The position numbers and the translations under genes were made by a program. The notes below the pieces were generated by a model that did no database searches, was not told where the DNA came from, and worked only from the letters and a program-made list of their open reading frames with translations. 64,000 bases of DNA from Planococcus salinus (GTDB lineage: Bacteria > Bacillota > Bacilli > Bacillales_A > Planococcaceae), in NCBI RefSeq assembly GCF_003719725.1, contig NZ_RIAX01000003.1:1-64000 (forward strand), in the 5' to 3' direction. Within the stretch, counting starts at the first letter, position 1. The number at the start of each line of letters is the position of its first letter. Of the stretch, positions 50,915 to 63,758 are shown piece after piece.

Positions 50915-51058
50915 TTACTGTTTTTCGGCGGAACGGAAAATCTCTTTTAATTCACTTAGCTCCCGCTCCGCCTCTGTCAATCGCCTATGCAGCAATGCGG
51001 TTAGTTTGATCAATTGCTCCATATGGACTTCCAATTGCAGTTGCACGTCTTTGGACAT
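50915..51058 (-). CDS. 47-residue coiled-coil protein downstream of ssb
   Basis: The ATG at 51058 has GGAGG 9 bases upstream and opens a 47-residue frame starting MSKDVQLQLEVHMEQLIKLT. The whole product is a charged amphipathic helix with a heptad-like Leu spacing, continuing RRLTEAERELSELKEIF. It lies 24 bases after ssb in the same direction, so the two are probably one operon. I do not recognise a family; the ribosome binding site and helix make it likely to be real. Confidence 0.65.
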   Translation of the reverse strand: MSKDVQLQLEVHMEQLIKLTALLHRRLTEAERELSELKEIFRSAEKQ

Positions 51059-51082
51059 GGCTAAGTGCCTCCCTATCATTTG

Positions 51083-51493
51083 TTACGTAGTTACTTTTTC
51101 CGTCTCCGGCGGCTGGAAGTCAAAGTCTTCTTCAGACTGTGGCGCCTGCTGCTGAGAGGCGGTTTCTTCTTTTTGCTTCCGATTGTCGAGAAAACGGACC
51201 TGGTCTCCTACCACTTCCGTAACATAGACACGCGTACCATCTTCTTTGTCGTAATGTCTTGTTTGCAGCCTGCCGGTGACAGCCACCAATGAGCCTTTGA
51301 CACAGTATTTTGATATGTTGAGCGCAGACCTGCCCCAGGTTGAACAAAGAACAAAATCGCTCTCCACTACTCCTTTCTGGTTTTTGTAGTTGCGGGAGAC
51401 TGCCACAATGAATGAAGTATGTACTCTTCCTTCACTCAGCATTCGACTTGTCGGATCTTTCGTCAAGCGGCCCACTATTCCGACTTGGTTCAT
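51083..51493 (-). CDS. Single-stranded DNA-binding protein (SsbB/YwpH-like)
   Basis: The 136-residue protein follows AGGAGGTG. The OB fold is clear: MNQVGIVGRLTKDPTSRML at the N-terminus, RVHTSFIVAVSRNY, VTGRLQTRHYDKEDGTRVYV. The tail is Gln/Glu-rich and ends ETEKVTT, without the acidic DDDIPF tip of the replicative SSB, as in the competence-associated SsbB. Position next to ywpF and ywqA matches ywpH. A role in transformation or as a secondary SSB is likely. Confidence 0.9.
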   Translation of the reverse strand: MNQVGIVGRLTKDPTSRMLSEGRVHTSFIVAVSRNYKNQKGVVESDFVLCSTWGRSALNISKYCVKGSLVAVTGRLQTRHYDKEDGTRVYVTEVVGDQVRFLDNRKQKEETASQQQAPQSEEDFDFQPPETEKVTT

Positions 51494-51743
51494 CTTTTCA
51501 CCTCCTCCTGAATATCTACAGCATACTAAAAGGGGAGAATGGCTGGCAAAACCCGAAATATTGGTTTTGCCGGTGATTCAGCTCCTGATAAATGATTTTT
51601 GGGAGTGAGGAAAAATAATTTCAAGGACGGAGAATCAGTCCGGACCTGAACATCCGTTTTTTTCAGGCTCATAGAAAAATCAGATTTCGCATCTTCCCAA
51701 TAAATTTTCAGCTTTATGCCAGTCGTGAGAAAAATTGAACATA
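51494..51743. other. Intergenic region between ssb and ywpF-like gene
   Basis: The gap separates two divergent genes. Apart from the ssb ribosome binding site and the promoter at 51744 I see nothing in it. Confidence 0.35.
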
Positions 51744-51752
51744 TGCTATACT
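51744..51752 (+). promoter_or_regulatory. Extended -10 promoter of the ywpF-like gene
   Basis: TGCTATACT combines the extended TG element with a good -10 box 32 bases before the ATG at 51785. The -35 region is weak, as is common for extended -10 promoters. Confidence 0.5.
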
Positions 51753-51784
51753 AGAAACAAAATCTTCGCTTGGAGGGATTGGTT

Positions 51785-52219
51785 ATGAAGACCTTTAAAA
51801 TGATTTCCCTCGGTATCGTCGACGGGGAAAATCTGATCGATTACCCGATGGTTGATGGCATCATCATCAATCAGGAAAACAGTCGGCGCTCCTGGGTGCT
51901 CGAGATGCTGATTGACTTAGAATACAAGGAAATATTCGATAAAATGAAAGAGTCGGGAGAAATTTACGATGTCAAAGTGGTTATTTCTTATCCAGGCAAC
52001 GAACCGGCAACCTTCCAAGTCGTCATTTATGGAGTAAAAATCATCGGTGACCACATTTCTGTCCTGATGAAAGGTACTTTGAAACGCGCGCGCCGAAAAT
52101 ACGCCGAAACCTTGTTATCCGAACTGCTGGAGGATGGTCTGGAAGGTGATGAACTTTTGGAGCGTTTTGAAACAGACATGAGGAAACGGCCTGTTTTGAG
52201 AAAAGACGAAGCGGAATAA
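51785..52219 (+). CDS. ywpF: YwpF-like protein
   Basis: The ATG at 51785 has TTGGAGGGATTG upstream (the GGAGG sits 8-10 bases before it) and gives 144 residues; the frame extends five codons further upstream. MKTFKMISLGIVDGENLIDY at the N-terminus and the acidic helical C-terminal part (ETLLSELLEDGLEGDELLE) fit the small YwpF-like family of Bacillales. Its place beside ssb and fabZ agrees with Bacillus subtilis. Biochemical function is unknown. Confidence 0.8.
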   Translation: MKTFKMISLGIVDGENLIDYPMVDGIIINQENSRRSWVLEMLIDLEYKEIFDKMKESGEIYDVKVVISYPGNEPATFQVVIYGVKIIGDHISVLMKGTLKRARRKYAETLLSELLEDGLEGDELLERFETDMRKRPVLRKDEAE

Positions 52220-52256
52220 CGGAAAGACGGGACTTTTCCCTTGTTAATCGTCTGAG

Positions 52257-52290
52257 AAAAAGCAGTTGCTTTTGCGCAACTGCTTTTTTT
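52257..52290 (+). terminator. Terminator of the ywpF-like gene
   Basis: AAAAGCAGTTGC and GCAACTGCTTTT form a stem around TTTTGC-type loop bases, followed by a long T-run. Confidence 0.9.
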
Positions 52291-52350
52291 CGACGTTTTT
52301 TTGGTTTATTAGCGATGATGGTAAATTATTTGCGTTCAGCATAGCTGGAC

Positions 52351-52394
52351 AAAAAACAGCCCCGTCGACAAAGTCGACGGGGCTGTTTTCCGTT
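52351..52394 (-). terminator. Terminator of the orphan gene at 52397
   Basis: AAACAGCCCCGTCGAC and GTCGACGGGGCTGTTT form a perfect 16-bp stem around AAA, with T-runs in both directions. Confidence 0.92.
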
Positions 52395-52396
52395 TC

Positions 52397-52777
52397 TTAT
52401 TTCAATTCGTGCAACTTATTTTCGATATAAGCGGCTTCCGCTTTACAGGAATAATCAAAATGAGTATTCAAGCGTTCCTGCATGATTTCGATACGGGCAA
52501 TCTGATCTTCTGATGGTGGCTCTGACAAGATTTTTTCAATCGTCTGGTTCATCTTATTCGCCACTTCTTCATGAAAGGCCGGATCTTTCTTCACTTCTTC
52601 CGGAACTTTCTCATACCAGGAAGCACCTGTTTCGATGTATTGTTTCCATTTCCCTATAAAATCTTCCAGCCTGAAGCGGTTTTCATTCCATTCGATATCC
52701 GCCATATACGTTTCGAACATTTTCGATATGGATCGTGTAATGCTGCTTTTAACGCCTGTCGGCAAAGTTTTGTACAT
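52397..52777 (-). CDS. Hypothetical helical protein
   Basis: The 126-residue product is predicted to be helical and hydrophilic, with no membrane segment. Its N-terminus reads MYKTLPTGVKSSITRSISKM and it contains the Trp/Glu-rich DIEWNENRFRLEDFIGKW. GGAGGCC precedes the ATG. It is monocistronic with a strong terminator. I do not recognise a family; Bacillus subtilis has several small unconserved genes (ywpC-ywpE) at the equivalent place. Confidence 0.7.
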   Translation of the reverse strand: MYKTLPTGVKSSITRSISKMFETYMADIEWNENRFRLEDFIGKWKQYIETGASWYEKVPEEVKKDPAFHEEVANKMNQTIEKILSEPPSEDQIARIEIMQERLNTHFDYSCKAEAAYIENKLHELK

Positions 52778-52888
52778 AATGGCCTCCTGTTTATCCGTAA
52801 GGATAGAATGCCTTACTCTTACTATCCCTCTTCTATGTAGTGCACAGTAAATTTTACAGCAACCTGATTCCCTGAGGCAATGAGCCTT

Positions 52889-53326
52889 TTAACCGTTTGT
52901 CACCGGTCCCAAAGCAAACAATATGTCACATTCACACGCCAATTCTCCATCCACAGTGGCAATCGCGTGACCTTTCCCCATAGAACCGCGCAGTCTTGTC
53001 AGTTCCACTTCCAACTTCAATTGATCTCCTGGCACCACCTGCCGTTTAAACCGGCAATTGTCGATGCCCGTGAAAAATGCGAGACGGCCCTTATTGGCAT
53101 CCATCTGCAGCACAGCCGCTGCTCCCACTTGAGCCAATGCTTCGACAATCAACACTCCCGGCATAACTGGATAGCCCGGAAAATGGCCGTTGAAAAAATC
53201 TTCGTTCGCTGTGACATTTTTAATCCCGACCGCTTTTTTCCCGGCTTCAATTTCCACAATCCGGTCCACCATCAGAAATGGATAGCGATGAGGCAAAATT
53301 GCTTGGATTTGTTCTATTGTTAACAT
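52889..53326 (-). CDS. fabZ: 3-hydroxyacyl-[acyl-carrier-protein] dehydratase
   Basis: FabZ dehydrates 3-hydroxyacyl-ACP in fatty acid elongation. The 145-residue hot-dog-fold protein starts after AAAGGAG and contains [13 protein letters not shown] (residues 11-23) and the active-site helix with His48 and Glu62 in [20 protein letters not shown]. It ends an operon-like run mbl - epuA - fabZ, 49 bases downstream of epuA. The same gene neighbours mbl in Bacillus relatives. Confidence 0.96.
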   Translation of the reverse strand: MLTIEQIQAILPHRYPFLMVDRIVEIEAGKKAVGIKNVTANEDFFNGHFPGYPVMPGVLIVEALAQVGAAAVLQMDANKGRLAFFTGIDNCRFKRQVVPGDQLKLEVELTRLRGSMGKGHAIATVDGELACECDILFALGPVTNG

Positions 53327-53375
53327 ACTCTTCAGCTCCTTTATCGCAGTAAGTAAATGAAATATGAGCGGGACA

Positions 53376-53642
53376 TCACTTATTCCCGCTCATAATATCT
53401 ATAATATGCTGCCAGGTTTCCCATTTAAGCGCATCAGCCGGGCTGCCATCTCCGATTACACCATACCCGATCATAACGCCCAGGATGATGGCTAACACAA
53501 GCAAAGCGGCCACAATAAGGATCCGAAGCCAAATCGGGAACAACCGAATTTGCACCCACCATGTCTCTTTTGACTCTTTTTTTGCAGAAGGTTCTTGTTT
53601 TGCCCCTTTTTGAAAAGGTGCTCTCTTTTTCAAATCAGCCAT
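53376..53642 (-). CDS. epuA: EpuA family membrane protein (annotated as RNA polymerase beta-related)
   Basis: The ATG at 53642 follows GGAAAGG and gives 88 residues. A basic, Lys-rich N-terminus (about 30 residues) is followed by [20 protein letters not shown] and [13 protein letters not shown], the single membrane segment with conserved tail of the EpuA family. The family has been labelled an RNA polymerase beta subunit domain in databases, but the sequence shows only a small membrane protein. It lies between mbl and fabZ. Confidence 0.85.
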   Translation of the reverse strand: MADLKKRAPFQKGAKQEPSAKKESKETWWVQIRLFPIWLRILIVAALLVLAIILGVMIGYGVIGDGSPADALKWETWQHIIDIMSGNK

Positions 53643-53746
53643 TCTTTTGTCAACCTTTCCATTGATGCATGCCACTGGGAGAGCCTGAGAACTTTATCTC
53701 AAGACCCGGCATCAAAATCAATTGAACTTGTCTTTTCACTCTTATC

Positions 53747-53752
53747 ATTATA
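53747..53752 (-). promoter_or_regulatory. Possible internal promoter (-10 box) for epuA-fabZ
   Basis: A perfect TATAAT on the minus strand lies about 105 bases upstream of epuA, after the mbl stop codon. No convincing -35 box accompanies it. Confidence 0.35.
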
Positions 53753-53793
53753 CTAAAAAAAGACATAAAGAGTATACGTCATTCATCAAATTC

Positions 53794-54792
53794 TTATCTT
53801 TTTCGCGAGGTTTTGCTCATATTTTCCAATAGGATGCCAGTTCCTTTGACTACACAGTTCAATGGATCTTCAGACACGAAGACAGGAACTTTCAATTCTT
53901 CGGCCAACAGATGATCAAGACCGTGAAGCAAAGCTCCTCCGCCCGTCAGGACAATTCCCCTATCAATGATATCCGCCGCCAATTCAGGAGGCGTTTTTTC
54001 CAGGACATTCTTGGCAGAAGACACGATCAACGCAATGGACTCTTTTAACGCAGCTTCAATTTCAACGGAATCAATGCTGAGGGTTTTCGGAAATCCTGTT
54101 ACCATATCGCGGCCGCGAACCTCCATCTTCCCTTTCCTGCCGTCCGCAAAGGCTGTGCCAATTTCTAATTTGATATTCTCAGCGGTTCTTTCACCGATCA
54201 GTACTTTGTACTGCTTTTTTATGTATTGAAGAATATCCTGATCAAATACATCACCGGCTACTTTGAGAGTTTCACTCGCCACAATATCTCCCATCGATAA
54301 AACCGCCACGTCAGTGGTTCCACCGCCAATGTCGATAATCATATTGCCATTCGGCTGATAAATATCCATGCCGGACCCAATTGCCGCCACTTTCGGTTCC
54401 ACCTCCACATAGACGTTTCTGCCGCCGGATTTTTCTGCCACTTCCCTAATTGCTTTCTGTTCGATACTCGTTACATTCGTCGGACAACAAATCAGGATCT
54501 GAGGTTTCGTCATAAACCCTCTTACCTTCAATGTATCAATGAAATATGTAAGCATTGCTTCTGTGGTGTCAAAATCCGCAATTACGCCTTCCTTCAACGG
54601 ACGAACAGCTACAATGTGCTGAGGAGTCCTGCCAATCATTTTTCTTGCTTCTTTTCCAACAGCCAGGATTTTATTGGTTTTCCGATCCATTGCCACTACT
54701 GACGGTTCATTCAGCACAATTCCTTTTCCTTTTACATGAATCAGCACATTTGCTGTCCCTAGGTCAATGCCAATATCTTTTGAAAAAATCAT
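53794..54792 (-). CDS. mbl: MreB-like cell-shape protein Mbl
   Basis: Mbl is an actin-like protein that forms membrane-associated filaments guiding lateral wall synthesis. The ATG at 54792 follows GGAAGGAG and gives 332 residues, matching family length. Actin-fold phosphate motifs are DIGIDLGTANVLIHVKGKGI (residues 6-25) and MIIDIGGGTTDVAVLSMGDI (about 156-175); ADIIDRGIVLTGGGALLHGL (about 280-299) is the adenosine motif. It is closer to Mbl than MreB by its position after murA and near fabZ. In spore formers spoIIID precedes mbl; here murA does. Confidence 0.95.
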   Translation of the reverse strand: MIFSKDIGIDLGTANVLIHVKGKGIVLNEPSVVAMDRKTNKILAVGKEARKMIGRTPQHIVAVRPLKEGVIADFDTTEAMLTYFIDTLKVRGFMTKPQILICCPTNVTSIEQKAIREVAEKSGGRNVYVEVEPKVAAIGSGMDIYQPNGNMIIDIGGGTTDVAVLSMGDIVASETLKVAGDVFDQDILQYIKKQYKVLIGERTAENIKLEIGTAFADGRKGKMEVRGRDMVTGFPKTLSIDSVEIEAALKESIALIVSSAKNVLEKTPPELAADIIDRGIVLTGGGALLHGLDHLLAEELKVPVFVSEDPLNCVVKGTGILLENMSKTSRKR

Positions 54793-54951
54793 GGTGTTTC
54801 TCCTTCCGCCTGCGTACCGCAAGCAAAATACTAAAAAGATTATCTTAACTGCATAGTTTAACACAGCATTCCAAAAATGCACAAAATTTTATTAAATCTA
54901 CCATTCAACAGGATGAAAACGCCTCTCTCCTGTAAAAAATCAATGGAATAT

Positions 54952-54984
54952 AAAAAGCCGGCAGACAATTGTCTGCAAGCTTTT
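54952..54984 (-). terminator. Terminator of murA
   Basis: AAAAGC-GCAGACA and TGTCTGC-GCTTTT arms pair with a small mismatch around a short loop, giving a T-run on the minus strand. Confidence 0.7.
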
Positions 54985-55002
54985 AGTAGGATAATAGAAA
55001 TA

Positions 55003-56301
55003 TTAGACCGTTTGTTCTTCTTTCACTTCGGATTCTTCATTGATCACTCGTTCAATGTCTGCTCCTAATGATGCCAGTTTCAAGTGGAAATCCACATATC
55101 CGCGGTCAAGATGATAGAGTTCGTTGACTCTTGTCACGCCTTCAGCAGCGAGTCCTGCCAAAATCAGTGCAGCAGCTGCGCGTAAGTCAGTGGCTGCAAC
55201 TTCTGCTCCCTGCAGATTCGATGACCCTTCCATGATGACCGATCGGCCTTCAATTTTAACTGATGCATTCATGCGGCGGAATTCTTCAACATGCATGAAA
55301 CGATTCTCGAAAACCGTTTCGGTTAAAATGCCGTTTCCTTTCGCTGTGAGCATCAACGACATCATCTGAGATTGCATGTCTGTTGGAAATCCTGGATGAG
55401 GCATGGTTTTGATATCAATGGAACGAAGCGGACGGGAAGCACGGACACGGACACCTTCGTCCAATTCCTGAATATCGACACCCATTTCTCCTAATTTGGA
55501 AATCAATGCGGTCATATGCTCCGGTACGGCATTTTCGATAATGACATCACCTTCTGTAATGGCTGCGGCTACCATAAAGGTTCCTGCCTCCACTCGGTCG
55601 GGTATGATGACATGCTCTGCGCCATGCAGTTCTTTGACGCCTTCGATGCGGATGGTATCCGTACCTGCTCCGATGACACGACCTCCCATTTCGTTTACGT
55701 AATTCGCCAAATCAACGATTTCAGGTTCTTTTGCAGCGTTTTCAATGGTTGTAACACCATCTGCCAATGCAGCAGCTGAAAGGATGTTCTCCGTCGCACC
55801 GACACTCGGAAAGTCGAGGTAGATTTTAGCCCCGCGAAGCCGGCCATTGGATGTGGCTTCTACAAAGCCGTTACCAAATGTAATTTTTGCGCCCATCGCT
55901 TCAAACCCTTTTAAATGCTGATCAATGGGGCGGGAACCGATTGCACAGCCACCCGGCAACGATACACGGGCAAAGCCGTTACGCGCCAGCAGCGGGCCCA
56001 TTACCAGAATGGATGCACGCATTTTCCGCACATATTCGAATTGCGCTTCACTGGATAACTCAGCTGTAGAGTCAATGATCATTTGGTTATTGTCGGGGGA
56101 ATACTGAACTGCAGCGTTCAAACTTTTGAGAACTTCCTGAATGGTGTAGACATCTGCGAGATTGGGTACCTCTTTGATGATGCTGTGGCCTTTCGAAGCA
56201 AGCAATGCACCGGCAAGAACGGGCAAGACCGCGTTTTTAGCCCCTTCCACTCGTACTTTCCCTTTTAGTTTTTGTCCGCCTTTTACGATAATTTGTTCCA
56301 C
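55003..56301 (-). CDS. murA: UDP-N-acetylglucosamine 1-carboxyvinyltransferase
   Basis: MurA transfers enolpyruvate to UDP-GlcNAc, the first committed step of peptidoglycan synthesis. A GTG start at 56301 with GGAGGG 7 bases upstream is preferred over the ATG at 56331, giving 432 residues. The substrate-binding Lys22-Asn23 pair is in GAKNAVLP, and the catalytic, fosfomycin-sensitive Cys119 is in [16 protein letters not shown]. It lies upstream of mbl and downstream of the DUF1146 gene, as for murAA in Bacillus, but spoIID and spoIIID are missing from the interval. Confidence 0.96.
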   Translation of the reverse strand: MEQIIVKGGQKLKGKVRVEGAKNAVLPVLAGALLASKGHSIIKEVPNLADVYTIQEVLKSLNAAVQYSPDNNQMIIDSTAELSSEAQFEYVRKMRASILVMGPLLARNGFARVSLPGGCAIGSRPIDQHLKGFEAMGAKITFGNGFVEATSNGRLRGAKIYLDFPSVGATENILSAAALADGVTTIENAAKEPEIVDLANYVNEMGGRVIGAGTDTIRIEGVKELHGAEHVIIPDRVEAGTFMVAAAITEGDVIIENAVPEHMTALISKLGEMGVDIQELDEGVRVRASRPLRSIDIKTMPHPGFPTDMQSQMMSLMLTAKGNGILTETVFENRFMHVEEFRRMNASVKIEGRSVIMEGSSNLQGAEVAATDLRAAAALILAGLAAEGVTRVNELYHLDRGYVDFHLKLASLGADIERVINEESEVKEEQTV

Positions 56302-56383
56302 TGAAACGCCCTCCATGTAGTTAATAGTCATCTATATGTACGTTTAAAGTCCAATGTCATTATTTAGAAATAAAATCTTTTTA
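56302..56383 (-). other. Leader of murA
   Basis: An AT-rich leader of about 75 bases runs from the promoter at 56384 to the GTG at 56301. No hairpin or riboswitch is apparent. A second possible promoter (ATGACA-18-TATAGA) lies in this leader. Confidence 0.4.
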
Positions 56384-56412
56384 ATAATACCCGTTTTTTG
56401 TTGATTTCACAA
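56384..56412 (-). promoter_or_regulatory. Promoter of murA
   Basis: On the minus strand TTGTGA (56407-56412), a 17-base spacer and TATTAT (56384-56389) lie about 85 bases upstream of the murA start. Confidence 0.6.
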
Positions 56413-56572
56413 GCATCCCGGTACCTATTTTTCAGGAGTTTTACTGGAAAAAGGAGAAAATATGTCAAGAAACCGGGAAGAAGGATTGGTTTAACAAAAA
56501 CTATATATTACATTTAGATTACAATAAATAGTTTCCCCTAATCTGCGCCAATAAACATGAAATCCGGGATTT

Positions 56573-56586
56573 ATTTCCCGGGAAAT
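56573..56586. promoter_or_regulatory. Perfect palindrome ATTTCCCGGGAAAT, copy 2
   Basis: This is identical to 36488-36501, including flanks. It lies about 60 bases after the DUF1146 stop codon and 160 bases upstream of the murA promoter. Confidence 0.4.
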
Positions 56587-56604
56587 AGGAGAGTTTGCCA
56601 TTTT

Positions 56605-56633
56605 GCCATGACAGCGAGGTTCGCTGTCACGGC
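56605..56633. terminator. Hairpin after the DUF1146 gene
   Basis: GCCATGACAGCGA and TCGCTGTCACGGC form a stem with one mismatch around GGT, 12 bases from the stop codon. There is no T-run on the minus strand, so it may only stabilise the message end. Confidence 0.4.
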
Positions 56634-56644
56634 AAAGCAGCAAA

Positions 56645-56878
56645 CTAAAACAAGTAAGGGAGCTGCCTGGACCACAGGGAAATATTCAGGAAAAACGTTG
56701 AAACCGCTGTGCCGATGGCAATGCTGATGAAAATATATAATATTTGTGCCTGCAGAACATGATCTTTCCGAATCCATTTTTCAAACATCACTGCACGCAT
56801 GGCATAAAAGGCGACGCCTGTGAAAAAAATGTGGCTGAAGATTGAAATTAACGCTTCCTGACCAATCACAAATTCCAT
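56645..56878 (-). CDS. ywzB: DUF1146 family membrane protein (YwzB)
   Basis: The 77-residue product starts after AAAGGAG and has two hydrophobic segments; ALISIFSHIFFTGVAFYAMR and AQILYIFISIAIGTAVSTFF carry the family pattern. YwzB sits between the ATP synthase operon and murA in Bacillus as well. Function is unknown. Confidence 0.88.
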   Translation of the reverse strand: MEFVIGQEALISIFSHIFFTGVAFYAMRAVMFEKWIRKDHVLQAQILYIFISIAIGTAVSTFFLNISLWSRQLPYLF

Positions 56879-56898
56879 TTGATCACGCTCCTTTCGAA

Positions 56899-56936
56899 TA
56901 AAAAAGCGGGCAAAAGTCAGTTGCCCTTTTGCCCGC
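56899..56936 (-). terminator. Terminator of the ATP synthase operon
   Basis: GCGGGCAAAAG and CTTTTGCCCGC form a perfect 11-bp stem around a 9-base loop, followed by six T on the minus strand, directly after atpC. Confidence 0.92.
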
Positions 56937-56945
56937 TCGCCTTAT

Positions 56946-57350
56946 TTAACTGTTACCCTCATAAACGTTGATACGATTCATCGCGCGCTTTAAAGCCAAT
57001 TCAGCGCGTTTGAAGTCGGTGTCAGCATTCTTTGCCTGAAGCAATGCTTCTGCGCGTTTAGCAGCTTCTTGAGCACGAGCCAGATCGATGTCGGTTGCAC
57101 GTTCTGCCGACTGCGCCAAAATCGTTGCTTTCTCAGGACGGATTTCAAGAAATCCTCCATTGACCGCAATGATTTCCGTCGAGTTGTCTTTCTTCAACCG
57201 GACTGCTCCGATTCCAAGAGGTGCTACTGTCGGAACGTGGCCGGGCATAACACCCATTTCTCCTGTTGCTGTGACTGCGATGAGCATTGAAACTTCTGAA
57301 TCGTATACCGGGCCGTCGGGAGTGACAATATTGACTGTAATGGTCTTCAT
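56946..57350 (-). CDS. atpC: F0F1 ATP synthase subunit epsilon
   Basis: The epsilon subunit is the regulatory part of the central stalk. The 134-residue protein starts after AGGAGGG. It has the N-terminal beta-barrel ([36 protein letters not shown]) and the C-terminal helical hairpin ([32 protein letters not shown]) that can inhibit ATP hydrolysis. It is the last gene of the atp operon, 24 bases after atpD. Confidence 0.96.
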   Translation of the reverse strand: MKTITVNIVTPDGPVYDSEVSMLIAVTATGEMGVMPGHVPTVAPLGIGAVRLKKDNSTEIIAVNGGFLEIRPEKATILAQSAERATDIDLARAQEAAKRAEALLQAKNADTDFKRAELALKRAMNRINVYEGNS

Positions 57351-57374
57351 TTTTTTCCCTCCTGGTCCCTTATT

Positions 57375-59820
<2,446 letters not shown>

Positions 59821-59858
59821 TTAATATTTTTTCTTCCTATTCTGTAACGTAAAAGCTC

Positions 59859-61382
<1,524 letters not shown>

Positions 61383-61395
61383 TTAATTTCTTAGA

Positions 61396-61926
61396 TTAAC
61401 CGATCAATTGACGCTGCAGACGTTCAAGTTTTGAACTGATGCTGCTGTCGTAAATGCGGTTTCCGATTTGAAGACGCAAGCCGCCCAGTAACGATGGGTC
61501 GATGACGTTTTCAATTCGCAATGACTGTTTCCCGATTTTCTTTGCAAACACAGAAGAAATGGAGGCGCGCTCTTCATCCGTCAAAGGACGTGTTGAATAG
61601 ATTTTCGCATCTTCAATTCCCTGCGCTTCGTTGTATAAGCGGATGTAATCCGCGACCAGATCACTGATTTCGTCGAGGCGTCTGCGTTCCGCCAATAATT
61701 GGAGCGTATTGACCACATATGGATTCGCCTGTTTGAATACTTCGTTGATGAGGTTGCTTCTTTTTTCAGCTGACAGCTTTGGAGAAACGATCAAATTATA
61801 AAGCTCAGGGGTCATATCAAAGACTTTTTTAATCTCACGCAAGTCTTCTTCCACTTCCACTGACACTTCGTGCTGCTGGGCAACCTCGAACAATGCTAGC
61901 GCATAGCGTTCAGAAGCTTGGCTCAT
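61396..61926 (-). CDS. atpH: F0F1 ATP synthase subunit delta
   Basis: Delta joins F1 to the peripheral stalk. The 176-residue protein has the N-terminal helical domain (RYALALFEVAQQHEVSVEVE) and the C-terminal motif PSLLGGLRLQIGNRIYDSSI. Its ATG overlaps the atpF stop codon (ATGA), indicating coupling; atpA follows after 28 bases. Confidence 0.96.
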   Translation of the reverse strand: MSQASERYALALFEVAQQHEVSVEVEEDLREIKKVFDMTPELYNLIVSPKLSAEKRSNLINEVFKQANPYVVNTLQLLAERRRLDEISDLVADYIRLYNEAQGIEDAKIYSTRPLTDEERASISSVFAKKIGKQSLRIENVIDPSLLGGLRLQIGNRIYDSSISSKLERLQRQLIG

Positions 61927-62444
61927 TGCACTTCGCCTGCCTTCGCAATCGTTTCGTTAATCAACTGGCTGTTGTCTTCTTCAGAAATTTCTTTTTCAAG
62001 TACTTTCTGTGCTGCAAGCAATGACATAGCCACCACTTCTTCGCGTACGGCCGTAATGGCTTTATCTCTTTCGTTGGCAATTTCAGCTACTGCCGCTTCT
62101 TTCATGCGGCCAGCTTCCGCGCGGGCAGTTGTAATGATATCCTCGCGAGAAACTTCGCCTTGTTTTTTAGCGTTTTCAACGATTTCCTGTGCTTGTGTAC
62201 GCGCTTCTTTCAATAAGCTACGCTGCTCATCAAGCAACTTCTGTTGTTCTTTGCGGCTGTTTTCAGCCGTTTCGATTTCGCTGGCGATCAAATCTTCACG
62301 TTGTTGCATTACGCCCATCAATGGGCCCCACGCAAACTTCTTCAGCAACGCCATCAAAATTAGGAAAATGACGAGTGTTGCGATGATGTCTCCGATATTC
62401 AAAAACTCCCCGGTTGCACCGAGTACGAGGTGATCAAAAAACAC
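61923..62444 (-). CDS. atpF: F0F1 ATP synthase subunit b
   Basis: Subunit b is the membrane-anchored peripheral stalk. A GTG start at 62444 follows GGAGTGAAAC and gives 173 residues. One membrane segment (IGDIIATLVIFLILMALLKK) is followed by a long charged helix. It is separated from atpE by 290 bases containing a family C repeat, much longer than other gaps in the operon. Confidence 0.95.
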   Translation of the reverse strand: MFFDHLVLGATGEFLNIGDIIATLVIFLILMALLKKFAWGPLMGVMQQREDLIASEIETAENSRKEQQKLLDEQRSLLKEARTQAQEIVENAKKQGEVSREDIITTARAEAGRMKEAAVAEIANERDKAITAVREEVVAMSLLAAQKVLEKEISEEDNSQLINETIAKAGEVQ

Positions 62445-62603
62445 GATTGTTTCACTCCCTTCAAGAGCCTAAATTCCATTACTTCTATAGTAAGATCTTT
62501 TTTTGTTAAGATGTTTTTTCAACTGTCAAGTGGACATACAAGCATAAATGGCGAAAAATACGCCGAAGCATCCCCGCCATTTTGCTATTTCAATATTAAC
62601 TAT
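62445..62603 (-). other. Non-coding part of the atpE-atpF gap
   Basis: The 160 bases between the family C element and atpF are AT-rich and include the imperfect pairs ATGGCGAAAAATACGCC and AGCATCCCCGCCAT. A minus-strand TTGACA near 62519-62524 may mark an internal promoter for atpF onward, but its -10 box is not clear. Confidence 0.35.
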
Positions 62604-62734
62604 TCTTATTGTCCAGACTTCAGCTGCCAGACCCTCGAGTCGCTTCGCCTTTACACCGGATGGCTGAAGAACGCCATCATTCGCAAAGTCTCCAGCGCTT
62701 GTCGGGTCTGAACGGCAGCTTCCGCTTTTCGTTA
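62604..62734 (-). repeat. MITE-like hairpin element (family C) between atpE and atpF
   Basis: On the minus strand it begins TAACGAAAAGCG directly after the atpE stop codon (giving TAATAA) and ends CTGGACAATAAGA, the same ends and length (131 bp) as the copy at 58821-58950. Inner arms AGCTGCC-AGACCC and GGGTCT-GGCAGCT pair imperfectly. Confidence 0.75.
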
Positions 62735-62974
<240 letters not shown>

Positions 62975-63020
62975 TCAGGATAATTGTTTTTTTGTTTGCC
63001 CGATTACGGGCGTTTTATAC

Positions 63021-63758
<738 letters not shown>

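Noticed and set aside
56460..56495. Ten-codon plus-strand frame with AAGGAG upstream in the murA-ywzB gap
   Set aside because: Too short and opposite to both neighbours; likely coincidental.
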